Shown here in pieces: positions 37,488 through 45,916 of a DNA stretch of 64,000 bases (positions are counted from its first letter, which is position 1; each line of letters begins with the position of its first letter). The stretch is from Zoogloeaceae bacterium G21618-S1. Its GTDB lineage: Bacteria; Pseudomonadota; Gammaproteobacteria; Burkholderiales; Rhodocyclaceae. The position numbers were made by a program, and so were the translations under genes. The DNA lies in contig JAPWHF010000004.1 of assembly GCA_027214125.1 (NCBI GenBank), forward strand, positions 223,777-287,776. Reading direction: 5' to 3'. Under the pieces are notes generated by a model. That model did not search any database. It had not been told where the DNA came from and saw only the letters and a list, made by a program, of their open reading frames with translations.

Positions 37488-37853
37488 TCAGGCGTGCGCG
37501 GCGGAGAAGGCCTTTGCAGGTCGGCGTTGCGGCTCGGCACCCTGCGCCGACACCGCACGCGATGCCGCCAACGCCGCCTGATCATCCGCAGACAAATGCA
37601 GATCGACGGTCGCCAGGCGGGCCAGTGTGGCCTCGAGGTCCCAGGGCGCGGCCAGGCGAAGCTTCTTGCCCGTGCGCATTTCGGCATGCAGCCAGAAGGC
37701 ACCCGTCTCAGCGTCGGCGCGCAGATACACCCGCGCCGCCAGCGTCGGATCGGCCTCGATACGGGCCAGACCGTCCTGCTTCTTGCGCTTGCCTGCCAGG
37801 CAGGACCCCGCCAGCACCACCACCACGATTGCCACTGCGCCGATCAGCTCCAT
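37488..37853 (-). CDS. small membrane-anchored protein of unknown function
   Basis: A 121-residue protein: hydrophobic N-terminal anchor MELIGAVAIVVVVLAGSCLAG (1-21), then a basic patch KRKKQDG and a soluble domain with VYLRADAETGAFWLHAEMRTGKK, which looks like a small beta-sheet. I do not recognise the family. GAGAGGA lies before the ATG at 37853, and a strong intrinsic terminator follows, so it is a real transcription unit. The cysteine at position 18 might be lipid-modified (GSCLAG is not a good lipobox). Confidence 0.65.
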   Translation of the reverse strand: MELIGAVAIVVVVLAGSCLAGKRKKQDGLARIEADPTLAARVYLRADAETGAFWLHAEMRTGKKLRLAAPWDLEATLARLATVDLHLSADDQAALAASRAVSAQGAEPQRRPAKAFSAAHA

Positions 37854-38153
37854 GAATCCTCTCCGTTCGCAGTGTGCGTCACACCGCCTTGTTGCACTGT
37901 CCCACCGCATGGCCGCGGCCTTCATGGGATCGAAGAGTAAATCAGCACCCCCTGCGTCGTCGCGCATATGGATAGCGCCAATTTATATATAAGCGCACCC
38001 CAATCGCAAACCTGGCGTTATATACCCGCTCGACGGGCGCCTTCGCGACATGCATCACGCCCCGCGGCGCCCGTGGCGCTTCGGCTTCGGGGGCCAAGCG
38101 CGTTAGACTGGACGGGTCCGAGCGCCTTGCGGCGCCACCTGGAGCCGATGCCG
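37854..38153. promoter_or_regulatory. divergent intergenic region before the proton-channel gene
   Basis: A 300-base gap with no credible gene. The only standout is an AT-tract with TATATATAAG at 37980-37992, a possible -10 region for the plus-strand gene about 160 bases downstream. No matching -35 is obvious. Confidence 0.3.
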
Positions 38154-39227
38154 ATGCAACACAAAGCCTTCACCCGGCCCGTCCACGCCACTACCTGGAT
38201 GAGTCTGTTTCTGGCACTCGTGGCATTGCTGGCGGCCTTTCTGGCCCCCCAACTCGAATCCGCCTTTCGCGCCAACGCGCTGTTCAATGGCGTGATCATC
38301 GTCGTACTGGCGGTGGGCATTGGCGTCAATCTGCGCCAGGTGTGGCGCCTGCAGCGCGAAGTGCTGTGGATCGAAGCCTTTGAACCGCGCGCCGACGGCG
38401 GCGGCACCGGCGACGGCCGCCCGGTCTTGCTCGCCCCCATGGCCCGCCTGCTGACCAGCCGCGACGGCGGCCGCTTCCACCTCTCGCCAGCGTCGATGCG
38501 CACCATCCTCGACAGCGTGCAGATCCGCCTCGAAGAACAGCGCGACCTGTCCCGCTACCTGATCGGCCTGCTCATCTTCCTCGGCCTGCTCGGCACCTTC
38601 TGGGGCTTACTGGCCACCATCCGCTCGGTGGGCGACATCATCGGCGGCATGAGCGTGGGTGCCGACCCGGTGGCCATGTTCGACACCCTCAAGACGCGGC
38701 TGGACGCGCCGCTCTCCGGCATGGCCACCAGCTTCTCGACCTCGCTCTTCGGTCTGGCCGGCTCGCTGGTGGTGGGCTTTCTCGACCTGCAGTCGGGCCA
38801 CGCCCAGAACCGTTTCTACAACGAGCTCGAAGAATGGCTCTCCAGCATCACCCGCCTGCCCGCGTCCGGCGTGGGCGGCGATGGCGACGGCACCGTGCCC
38901 GCTTACGTCGTAGCCCTGCTTGAACAAACCGCCGAAAGCCTTGAGCGCATGCAGCGCGCCTCAGTCGAATCCGAACGCGAACGCCACGCCATTGGAGACC
39001 AGCTCGGCGACCTGAACAACCAGCTCACCCGCCTGGCCGACCTCATCTCGCGTGAGTCGCGCGACTTCAGCACCCTGGCCAGCAGTCAGGACGACCTGGC
39101 CGGCCTGGTTCGCCATCTGGCGCATCAGCCCAACCAGAGTGCGCAATTCTCCGAAGAACTGCGCTCCGAACTGCGCCTGCTCTCGCGCACTATCGCCGCG
39201 GCCCTCGACAGCCGCCGGGCGGACTGA
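38154..39227 (+). CDS. MotA/TolQ/ExbB-type proton-channel protein
   Basis: A 357-residue inner-membrane protein. Two hydrophobic segments near the N-terminus (about 15-35 and 40-60) are followed by a MotA/TolQ/ExbB core with LIGLLIFLGLLGTFWGLLAT (about 140) and SGMATSFSTSLFGLAGSLVVGF (about 190). A cytoplasmic helical tail is rich in Glu/Arg. GGAG is 9 bases before the ATG at 38154; the ATG at 38148 would be only 3 bases away. It pairs with the OmpA-domain protein that begins 5 bases after its stop, forming a stator-like couple. No flagellar, Tol or Ton genes are nearby, so its purpose is unknown. Confidence 0.8.
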   Translation: MQHKAFTRPVHATTWMSLFLALVALLAAFLAPQLESAFRANALFNGVIIVVLAVGIGVNLRQVWRLQREVLWIEAFEPRADGGGTGDGRPVLLAPMARLLTSRDGGRFHLSPASMRTILDSVQIRLEEQRDLSRYLIGLLIFLGLLGTFWGLLATIRSVGDIIGGMSVGADPVAMFDTLKTRLDAPLSGMATSFSTSLFGLAGSLVVGFLDLQSGHAQNRFYNELEEWLSSITRLPASGVGGDGDGTVPAYVVALLEQTAESLERMQRASVESERERHAIGDQLGDLNNQLTRLADLISRESRDFSTLASSQDDLAGLVRHLAHQPNQSAQFSEELRSELRLLSRTIAAALDSRRAD

Positions 39228-39231
39228 ACCG

Positions 39232-40380
39232 ATGGCCTCACTCGGGCGCCGCCGACGCGGTATCGACTATTGGCCAGGCTTTGTCGATGCGCTAGCCGCG
39301 CTGCTGATGGTGATGATCTTCGTCATCCTGATCTTCACCATCGGCCAGTTCGTGCTCACCGACGCCGTGTCCGGCCGCGACCGCGCGCTGGCACAACTCA
39401 ACGCCGAGCTGTCTCAGCTGGCTGAGCAACTGAGCCTCGAAACCAACGCCCGCAAGAGAACCGATGTGCAACTGGGCGAACTCTCCGCCTCGCTCGCCAG
39501 CAGCGAATCGGCCCGCCAGGCACTCGATGTCCGCCTGCAATCGACCGAAGCCGCGCGCGCTGAAACCGAAGCCGCACGCGTCGCGTCGGAGGCGGCCCGC
39601 ACCGCCGCCGAGGCCGAAGGGCTGCGCCTGGTAGCCGACATCACCGCCCTGCAACGCCTCAAGGCCGAGCTCGAAGCCGAGTCCGCGCGACTGGCCAGCC
39701 AGCTCGACAGCACCGGCACGGCGCTCAAGGAAAAGACCGAACTGTCGGAGCGCTCGATTGCTCAGGTCGAACTGCTCAACCGCCAGCTCGCGGCGCTGCG
39801 CACCCAGCTTGAACAGCTCAATGAAGCCCTCGGCGCGGCCGAGACCGCCGCGCGCAGCAAGGATCTGGAGATCGAAGAACTCGGCAAGAAGCTCAACGTC
39901 GCGCTGGCCAGCCGGGTACAACAACTGGCGCGCTACCGTTCCGAGTTCTTCGGCCGGTTGCGTGAGGTGCTGGACAAGCGTGACGATGTGCAGATCGTCG
40001 GCGACCGCTTTGTGTTCTCCAGCGAGGTGCTCTTCGACAGCGCCTCAGCCGATGTCAGCGAGGCCGGCAAAAACCAGCTCGCCAAACTGGCCAGCACGCT
40101 CAAGGGCATCGCCCGCGAGATTCCGGCCGATCTGCCCTGGGTGCTGCAAGTCGATGGCCACACCGACCGCCGCCCGATTTCGACCGAGCGCTTCCCCTCG
40201 AACTGGGAGCTATCGACCGCGCGCGCGCTGTCCATCGTCAAGTTCCTGCGCGCACAGGGGATCGAACCACAGCGCCTGGCCGCCACCGGCTACGGCGAAT
40301 TCCACCCGCTCGACGAACGCAACACCGACGCCGCCTACGCCAAGAATCGGCGCATCGAGCTCAAGCTCACGAATCGCTGA
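39232..40380 (+). CDS. MotB/OmpA-domain stator partner with long coiled coil
   Basis: A 382-residue protein with a single membrane helix at about 15-40 carrying the proton-binding aspartate in GFVDALAALLMVMIF. Next is a coiled coil of about 190 residues rich in Ala/Glu/Arg (LNAELSQLAEQLSLETNARK...EELGKKLNVAL, 50-230). A C-terminal OmpA-like peptidoglycan-binding domain has LQVDGHTDRRPI and NWELSTARALSIVKFL. It is the MotB-like partner of the preceding gene. The coiled coil is much longer than in TolR/ExbD and recalls ZorB or other orphan stators. Its 3' end overlaps the convergent AraC gene by 14 bases. Confidence 0.82.
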   Translation: MASLGRRRRGIDYWPGFVDALAALLMVMIFVILIFTIGQFVLTDAVSGRDRALAQLNAELSQLAEQLSLETNARKRTDVQLGELSASLASSESARQALDVRLQSTEAARAETEAARVASEAARTAAEAEGLRLVADITALQRLKAELEAESARLASQLDSTGTALKEKTELSERSIAQVELLNRQLAALRTQLEQLNEALGAAETAARSKDLEIEELGKKLNVALASRVQQLARYRSEFFGRLREVLDKRDDVQIVGDRFVFSSEVLFDSASADVSEAGKNQLAKLASTLKGIAREIPADLPWVLQVDGHTDRRPISTERFPSNWELSTARALSIVKFLRAQGIEPQRLAATGYGEFHPLDERNTDAAYAKNRRIELKLTNR

Positions 40381-41209
40381 GCGCCACCTCGCCGCGCACC
40401 TGCGCCAGCCAGTCGCGCGGGGCGCAGCCCATGCGCGCACGGAAGGCCCGCGCCAGCGCATTCGGGCTGCCATAGCCGACCCGATCCGCCACCACCGCCA
40501 CCGGCCGCCCCTGCTTGAGCAGCGTGCAGCTCACGGTCATCCGCCAGTCGGCAAGATAGTCGCCAGGCGTGACGCCCACGGTGTCTTTGAAGGCAGCGGC
40601 GAAACGTGCACGTGACATGCCCGCCTGCGCCGCCAGCGCCTCGAGCGACCACGCCGTCTGCGGCGCGTCGTGCATGGCGGTGATGGCGCGCGCGAGCTTC
40701 GCGTCAGCCAGGCCTGCCAGCAGCCCGGTGCCACCGAGCTGCGCATCCATCAAGTAGCGCAGCAACTGGATCAGCAGCAACTCGCACAACCGATCAATAG
40801 CCGCCTGCCGACCGCACTGATCGCGCTCGGCTTCGGCAAACAGCAACTCCAGCGTCGGCCCCAGGCCCGGCAAGTCGGCCAGCGGGATCAGCAACATCGG
40901 CGGCAAGGCCATGGCCAGCGGGTTGCCGGCCGAAGCGCCCAGATCCACTTCGGCACATAGCAAGTCGACGGTATCGCCCGGCGCCGCGATAAAGCGGTGT
41001 GGCGCCACGCGCGGATAAAACAGCAGGCTCGGCTCGGTAACAAGCAGATCCTCATGCACCGACGCGCGCGCAGTGATTGGGCCGCGCCGCAGCAGATGGA
41101 TGTAGCCATGCGGCGCCGCGTAGTGGTACTGCCCGCAGAAGGCGCCGCTATGAAACACACGCGCCGACAACGAGTAGTGCTGAAGCAAGCCGGCCAGTCG
41201 ATCCGCCAT
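40367..41209 (-). CDS. AraC-family regulator with N-terminal cupin domain
   Basis: A 280-residue regulator: N-terminal cupin-type ligand domain (RVFHSGAFCGQYHYAAPHGYIHLLRRG) and a C-terminal double helix-turn-helix with WSLEALAAQAGMSRARFAAAFK and VADRVGYGSPNALARAFRARMG (about 190-270). GGGGGG lies before the ATG at 41209. It is divergent from the CMD/P460/UDG/NTF2 set and probably regulates it. The ligand is unknown. Confidence 0.88.
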   Translation of the reverse strand: MADRLAGLLQHYSLSARVFHSGAFCGQYHYAAPHGYIHLLRRGPITARASVHEDLLVTEPSLLFYPRVAPHRFIAAPGDTVDLLCAEVDLGASAGNPLAMALPPMLLIPLADLPGLGPTLELLFAEAERDQCGRQAAIDRLCELLLIQLLRYLMDAQLGGTGLLAGLADAKLARAITAMHDAPQTAWSLEALAAQAGMSRARFAAAFKDTVGVTPGDYLADWRMTVSCTLLKQGRPVAVVADRVGYGSPNALARAFRARMGCAPRDWLAQVRGEVALSDS

Positions 41210-41328
41210 CTCAACCCCCCAGAAAAGACGATAGGTTACGTTTTTGATACTGAAAGTGCCATATCGTACCAAACAAGCAGCGATGATGCGTCACGTGCTC
41301 TTGCACTTCATTCACAACGGAGAAACAC

Positions 41329-41862
41329 ATGACCCAGATCGCCCCCCTGACCCTCGACACCGCCGACACCGCGACCGCCGCCACACTCAAGGCCGTCAAA
41401 ACCAAACTCGGCATGGTGCCGAACATGTTCGCCACGCTCGCCCACGCCCCGGCCGCGCTCAACGGCTACCTCGGTTTATCCGAGACGCTGGCCGCCGGCC
41501 GCCTCAGCGCCGCACAACGCGAAATCGTGGCGCTCGCCGCCGGCCAGGCCAACCACTGCCAGTACTGCCTGAGCGCGCACACTCTGATCGGAAAAGGTGC
41601 CGGCCTGTCGCCCGAGGCCATCGCCGCCGCGCGCCAGGGCAAGGGCGGCAACGCACTGGACGCGGCCATCGCCGACTTTGCACGCGTACTGGTCGAGCAG
41701 CGCGGCGTGGTCTCGGCCGAAGCCATGACCGGCTACCGCCGCGCTGGGCTCGATGACGGCCTGATTCTGGAAGTGATCGCCAACGTCGCGCTCAACACCC
41801 TCACCAACTACACCAACCACGTCGCCGATACGACCGTGGATTTCCCCGTCGTCGCCGTCTGA
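41329..41862 (+). CDS. AhpD-like carboxymuconolactone decarboxylase family peroxidase
   Basis: A 177-residue protein with the AhpD active-site pattern E-x11-C-x2-C-x3-H: E65, C77, C80, H84 in the segment REIVALAAGQANHCQYCLSAH. Such proteins act as small alkylhydroperoxidases or reductases. The LGMVPNMFATLAHAPAALNGYL opening is typical of the uncharacterised peroxidase-related subgroup. GGAG lies before the ATG. It is divergent from the AraC gene, and the P460-family gene follows 25 bases downstream. Confidence 0.87.
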   Translation: MTQIAPLTLDTADTATAATLKAVKTKLGMVPNMFATLAHAPAALNGYLGLSETLAAGRLSAAQREIVALAAGQANHCQYCLSAHTLIGKGAGLSPEAIAAARQGKGGNALDAAIADFARVLVEQRGVVSAEAMTGYRRAGLDDGLILEVIANVALNTLTNYTNHVADTTVDFPVVAV

Positions 41863-41887
41863 CCGCCCCTGCAAAAAGGAGAAGAAG

Positions 41888-42436
41888 ATGAAAACCACGC
41901 TCACCCGCGCGCTGCTCGCCAGCGCCCTCGCCCTGCCGCTGGTCGCCACCGCCAGCGACTTTTCGCCCTATGTCGATGCCAAAGGCGGTATCAGCCGCCC
42001 AACCGACTTCCGCACGCACTTCGTTCATCTGGGCTCCTGGGCGGTGCTGGACGAAAAGTCCGCCGCCCGCGGTCTGCACGATGTGTACACCGAAAAGGCC
42101 TCGGCCGAGGCCTATCGCAAAACCGGCAAGTTCCCCGACGGCGCCACGCTGGTGAAGGAAATCCGCAAGCTCGAAACCGGCGCGATGACCACCGGCGACC
42201 CGGTGGTCTGGGGCTCCGATGCCGCCGTGTGGTTCGTCATGGTCAAGGACGCCAAAGGCCGCTTCGCCGGCAATCCGCAATGGGGTGACGGCTGGGGCTG
42301 GGCCATGTTCAAGGCCGACGCCCCCGCCGCCAACGTGGCGGCCAGCTATGATGCCGACTGCAAAGCCTGCCACATCCCCGCGGCGCAAACCGATCGGGTG
42401 TTTATCCAGGGCTACCCGACGCTGATCCCGCACTGA
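41888..42436 (+). CDS. cytochrome P460-family c-type haem protein
   Basis: A 182-residue periplasmic protein with a signal peptide (LLASALALPLVATA) and the family body (DFRTHFVHLGSWAVLDEKSAARGLHDVY...), ending with a single haem motif CKACH near 157. It is a second member of the family in this window and only distantly similar to the first. Family members include hydroxylamine-oxidising P460 and cytochrome c'-beta, which binds NO. AAGGAG precedes the ATG. Its AhpD-like neighbour suggests a redox or detoxification role (inference). Confidence 0.8.
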   Translation: MKTTLTRALLASALALPLVATASDFSPYVDAKGGISRPTDFRTHFVHLGSWAVLDEKSAARGLHDVYTEKASAEAYRKTGKFPDGATLVKEIRKLETGAMTTGDPVVWGSDAAVWFVMVKDAKGRFAGNPQWGDGWGWAMFKADAPAANVAASYDADCKACHIPAAQTDRVFIQGYPTLIPH

Positions 42437-42452
42437 GTTGCATCGAGGCAAG

Positions 42453-42486
42453 GCATCGCGCAGGATGACTCCGTCCTGCGCGATGC
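42453..42486. terminator. strong hairpin after the second P460 gene
   Basis: GCATCGCGCAGGA/TCCTGCGCGATGC is a perfect 13-bp stem with an 8-base loop, 17 bases after the P460 stop and 21 bases before the next gene. With no T-run it may act as an mRNA 3' stabiliser or partial terminator. Confidence 0.6.
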
Positions 42487-42506
42487 GCCACTTCGGGAGC
42501 CACCCC

Positions 42507-43106
42507 ATGCCGACACTCGACGCCTTTCTGGCCGACGTCCGTGCCTGCACGCGCTGTGCCGCGCATCTGCCGCACGGCGTACGACCCGTCTTCCAGTTCC
42601 ACCCCAGCGCCCCCATCCTCATCGCCGGCCAGGCGCCGGGTGCCCGCGTGCATGCCTCCGGCGTGCCCTTTGACGACGCCAGCGGCGACCGCCTGCGCGC
42701 CTGGCTGGGCGTGGACCGAGACACCTTCTACGATCCCACGAAAATCGCCATTCTTCCGATGGGGTTCTGCTACCCCGGCACCGGCAAAAGCGGTGACCTG
42801 CCGCCGCGCCCCGAATGCGCCCCCGCCTGGCGCAATGCCTTCATGCAGCGCTTCGACCATCTGTCGCTGGTGATCGTGCTGGGCAGCTACGCCATGGACT
42901 ACCACCTTGGTACCGGCAAGACGCCGCTCACCACGATCGTCCAGAACTGGCGCGACCACTGGCCGCAAACGCTACCGCTGCCGCACCCCAGCCCCCGCAA
43001 CAATCGCTGGCTGGTGCGCAACCCCTGGTTCGAACAAGACGTGCTGCCCGCGCTGCAAGCACGCGTCCACGACGTGCTGACCTCCAAGCCCAAGGAAACC
43101 CCATGA
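42507..43106 (+). CDS. uracil-DNA glycosylase superfamily protein
   Basis: A 199-residue protein resembling small members of the uracil-DNA glycosylase superfamily: RACTRCAAHLP near 12, PILIAGQAPGARVHASGVPFDDASGDRLRAWLG (motif 1-like, 37-69), and LPLPHPSPRNNRWLVRNPW (motif 2-like) near 160. Cys residues at CTRC plus GFC and PEC could bind an iron-sulphur cluster as in family 4/5 enzymes, but the spacing is unusual. GGGAG precedes the ATG. Whether it excises uracil is not shown. Its stop overlaps the next gene by 4 bases. Confidence 0.75.
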   Translation: MPTLDAFLADVRACTRCAAHLPHGVRPVFQFHPSAPILIAGQAPGARVHASGVPFDDASGDRLRAWLGVDRDTFYDPTKIAILPMGFCYPGTGKSGDLPPRPECAPAWRNAFMQRFDHLSLVIVLGSYAMDYHLGTGKTPLTTIVQNWRDHWPQTLPLPHPSPRNNRWLVRNPWFEQDVLPALQARVHDVLTSKPKETP

Positions 43107-43495
43107 CCGACCCCATTGCCGACATCACCGAGCTGCTGCACAAGTACTACGACGCGCTGGTGCGCTGCGACACCATGCTATTGGCCGAGGTTTTTCACCC
43201 CGAAGCACATTACTTTACCGCCAGCGATGGCCAGCTGCTGCACCTCGACATGCCCACCTACTTTCCGATTGTGGCCGGGCGCACCTCGCCCGAAAGCACC
43301 GGTGAAGCCTGCCGCTACACCATCGACAGCATCGAACTGATCGGCCCGGTCACCGCACTGGCCCGTATGCACAGCACCATGATGCAAAAGCACTTCGACG
43401 ACATCCTCAGCCTCATCTACCTCGATGGCCAGTGGCGCATCATCGCCAAAGTCTTCCATTTCGACCCGGTTGCCACCGACCCAGGCGCCCGCTGA
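43103..43495 (+). CDS. NTF2-like (putative lumazine-binding type) protein
   Basis: A 130-residue single-domain protein of the NTF2-like cone fold: ITELLHKYYDALVRCDTMLL (8-27), HPEAHYFTASDGQLLHLDMPTYF, then LIYLDGQWRIIAKVFHFDP. Related proteins are annotated nuclear transport factor 2-like or lumazine-binding type and are usually without known function. It starts inside the stop of the glycosylase-like gene (ATGA), with AAGGA upstream, so it is translationally coupled to it. Confidence 0.75.
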   Translation: MTDPIADITELLHKYYDALVRCDTMLLAEVFHPEAHYFTASDGQLLHLDMPTYFPIVAGRTSPESTGEACRYTIDSIELIGPVTALARMHSTMMQKHFDDILSLIYLDGQWRIIAKVFHFDPVATDPGAR

Positions 43496-43536
43496 CCACA
43501 CCCCATGTGAACATCACCGGGGCCACGCAGTGGCGC

Positions 43537-43929
43537 CTAATCCTCGGCGTCAGCCGCCACCCAACGAATCGTCACTTCACGCCGGCCCCAGTTGCGAGCC
43601 TTTTTGACGTTCTCGCCCATATAGATATCGATCTTCTGGTTCCAGCGCGGATGCATCTTGTCGAGCACCACGTAGCGCCCGTCGAGCCCCTCGATGGTCA
43701 CTTCGGCGCCTTGCACCAGGCCGAGATCGAGCAGGTCGCGGGAGACGGCGATGACTTTCATGCCGGGTTCCAGAGTGTCACCCCAGGCGGCGATGTTGGG
43801 CGTGTCGTCGGTCTCGCCCGGCGACGAGGTGTAGGCCGTGGCGGTGACGGTGAGCGCGCGTTCATCATCCCCGCAGGCAGCGGTCAGTGCGGCCAAGAGC
43901 AACACGGCGAGTCGAATGAGCGGGCGCAT
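43537..43929 (-). CDS. 3D-domain lipoprotein
   Basis: A 130-residue protein with a lipobox LTAAC (cysteine 19) and a 3D domain, the double-psi barrel fold also found in lytic transglycosylase MltA. The conserved Asp residues are in GDTLEPGMKV and RYVVLDKMHPRWNQKIDIYM. 3D-domain proteins act on or bind peptidoglycan, but the catalytic role of this stand-alone form is uncertain. No ribosome-binding site is clear before the ATG. Confidence 0.78.
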   Translation of the reverse strand: MRPLIRLAVLLLAALTAACGDDERALTVTATAYTSSPGETDDTPNIAAWGDTLEPGMKVIAVSRDLLDLGLVQGAEVTIEGLDGRYVVLDKMHPRWNQKIDIYMGENVKKARNWGRREVTIRWVAADAED

Positions 43930-44159
43930 GATTACGGAACACGCTAGCGCAAGTCGGCCATGGTCGCCAAGCAGGATCTGACCGAGCGCACCGTCTCAGA
44001 TCAGCCCCAGGCTGCGCAACACCGGTCGCCAGCGGCGATGGGCAAGCGTGCGACATTCGGCGGGCTCGAGCGCAGCGCGTTGGCCCGGTGCGTGGCGCAG
44101 AACCTCCCGACGCTGCCGGCGACTGCGCCCACGTTACTCAGCCCGGCGCTGCCATCACC
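43930..44159. other. gap without a convincing gene
   Basis: This stretch holds only short open frames. One minus-strand frame ends RRRWRPVLRSLGLI-like just before a TGA at 43996-43998 but has a stop about 45 codons upstream and no start codon, so it may be the remnant of a lost gene or chance. No promoter, repeat or RNA was recognised. Confidence 0.3.
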
Positions 44160-45791
44160 TCAATCCGTGCTGAAGTTCAACAGCCGGCGTTTGTTGGGGA
44201 TGCGCACATAGCGCCCGCTCATTTCGATCAGCCCGGCCTCGCTCAACTGTTGGAAGGTTCGCGATAGCGTTGGCGGCGTGAGATTCAGATAGGAAGCGAT
44301 GACCTGCTTCTGCGCAGGCAGTACCGCTTCGAGCACGCCGTGCCCGTTGATGCGGGCATGTGCCAGCAAATGATGAATGACCCGTTCCATGCCGGTTTGC
44401 AGCGCAAAGGCTTCGAGCTCGGCCGCCACCGTGTGATAGCGACGGCCCAGGTGCGCCAGCACCGCTTGCGAAAACGGCAGACTGCGCGTCAGCAGTGCCA
44501 GCAAAGGCGCTTGCGGAATCAACAACAGCACAGAAGCCGTCAGCGCTTGCGCGAACACCGTATGCGCCGAGCCGGTCAGCGCATCCGCCTCGCCAAACAC
44601 CTGGAGCGGGCCGACAATATCCATGACCTTTTCGGCGCCGCGGGCGTTCGACACCGCCAGCTTGACCTGCCCGCTGATCACCAGATACACGCCATGCGGC
44701 GCATCCCCGCGGTTGAACACCACCTTGCCCTTCGGCATGCGCAGCAGACGCGAAGCGGACTCGAGGCCGTCGCGCTCAGTCTTGGTCAGCCCTTGAAACA
44801 GCGCATGCCGAGACAGCACCGAGCTGTCTTCCTTGAGCCGCTCGACAATGCCTGCTGCCGTGGCTTCCGTCTCACTGATGGCCGGGCGCAAGAGCACCAG
44901 CAGCACCATCTGGCCATGCAGCGCCAGATGCGTCAGCCGCGCCCACACCGATGCCATGGCGCCCTGAGCGGCACGGCAACGCAGTCGCCCTTCAAAACGC
45001 CCCGCCATCAGGACTTCGCTGACCAGCACCGGAAACCGCTGCGCTTCATCGGGCGCCAGCACATCCGCCAAATGCTGCGTGCACAAGGCGTCAGCCGACT
45101 CACCAAAGAAATCGGCCGCTGCCGTGTTGGCATGCAGGATGGCCGATGGCATCAAGGCCGAATCGACCGACACAATCAAGGCCGGCGCCTCGCCATGTGC
45201 GCACATCTCGAGCACGCCGGCCTCGCTCGCCAGCAGCGCCGCGCTGTGCTGCGCCACCACATCGCTGAAGCTCGGCTCGGTCGCCGTCGGCGCCATCAAG
45301 GCCTGTGCCCGCGCCTCCCAGCTGGCCATTCCGTCACACGGCAAGGCGGTTGTCTTGCCCCCCGTCGGGGACGCACTCGCCTGTGCCGCACGCAGCGCCT
45401 TGGCAACGACCTGGTCCTCGCCCTGGATATGGTCGACCAGCCAATCGCCGAGAAACATCAACAAACGCTGCCCGTCGAGCACCCCGTCCTCGCCCAGCGC
45501 TTCGACCATATCGCCCACCTGCGCGAGGAAGCGCGCATGGCTCTCATGGTGGCCGTCGCTCTGTCTTGCTTCCAGGCCACACAGGGCCATCAAGGCCTCT
45601 TCGGTGCTGAAATGCACCTGCGCGTACTCGGTGAGGTAACCGAGAAGCAAGCGCACCTCGTCCGCCGACAATTCGGGCGACTCGACCAGCTTCACCGCCG
45701 TCGCGTTGACCAGCTCAACCAGCCCGCGATGCTGCTGATCGACCACGTCGATGTCGGTTTTCAGGGAATCGTTCCACGCCACAATCTGCAT
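44160..45791 (-). CDS. hemerythrin-PAS-Crp/Fnr fusion transcription factor
   Basis: A 543-residue regulator with three parts. An N-terminal bacteriohemerythrin domain has all seven iron ligands: H21, H60, E64, H81, H85, H121, D126, with the usual HxxxE, HxxxH and HxxxxD spacing. A PAS-like domain lies at about 190-320 and a Crp-type cyclic-nucleotide fold at about 330-440 (MPKGKVVFNRGDAPHGVYLVISGQVKL). A C-terminal Crp helix-turn-helix includes VIASYLNLTPPTLSRTFQQL. No Fnr-type cysteine cluster is present. The di-iron domain should bind O2 or NO, making this a direct gas-to-DNA switch (inference). The recognition helix keeps S-R but has Pro where Fnr has Glu209, so its target may differ. GAGGTG precedes the ATG. 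An FNR-type palindrome lies upstream. Confidence 0.87.
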   Translation of the reverse strand: MQIVAWNDSLKTDIDVVDQQHRGLVELVNATAVKLVESPELSADEVRLLLGYLTEYAQVHFSTEEALMALCGLEARQSDGHHESHARFLAQVGDMVEALGEDGVLDGQRLLMFLGDWLVDHIQGEDQVVAKALRAAQASASPTGGKTTALPCDGMASWEARAQALMAPTATEPSFSDVVAQHSAALLASEAGVLEMCAHGEAPALIVSVDSALMPSAILHANTAAADFFGESADALCTQHLADVLAPDEAQRFPVLVSEVLMAGRFEGRLRCRAAQGAMASVWARLTHLALHGQMVLLVLLRPAISETEATAAGIVERLKEDSSVLSRHALFQGLTKTERDGLESASRLLRMPKGKVVFNRGDAPHGVYLVISGQVKLAVSNARGAEKVMDIVGPLQVFGEADALTGSAHTVFAQALTASVLLLIPQAPLLALLTRSLPFSQAVLAHLGRRYHTVAAELEAFALQTGMERVIHHLLAHARINGHGVLEAVLPAQKQVIASYLNLTPPTLSRTFQQLSEAGLIEMSGRYVRIPNKRRLLNFSTD

Positions 45792-45916
45792 TCACTTCAC
45801 CTCAGGAGTCTCCCGGAACCGGCCATTCGCACACCCTGGCCGGCCGGCCCGCTCGCGCGGGCACACGTGGTGCCGCGCATCAAGCCCCGATTGTCCTGAA
45901 CGGACCGCGCCGCGTG

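Noticed and set aside
38154-40380. Zorya anti-phage defence system (ZorAB)
   Set aside because: The channel protein is only 357 residues without the long ZorA tail, and no ZorC/ZorD/ZorE helicase or nuclease gene is adjacent; AraC and peroxidase genes follow instead.
43960-44211. 83-codon plus-strand frame between the 3D-domain and hemerythrin-Crp genes
   Set aside because: No ribosome-binding site, no family character, and it runs into the opposite-strand regulator; kept only as a gap note.
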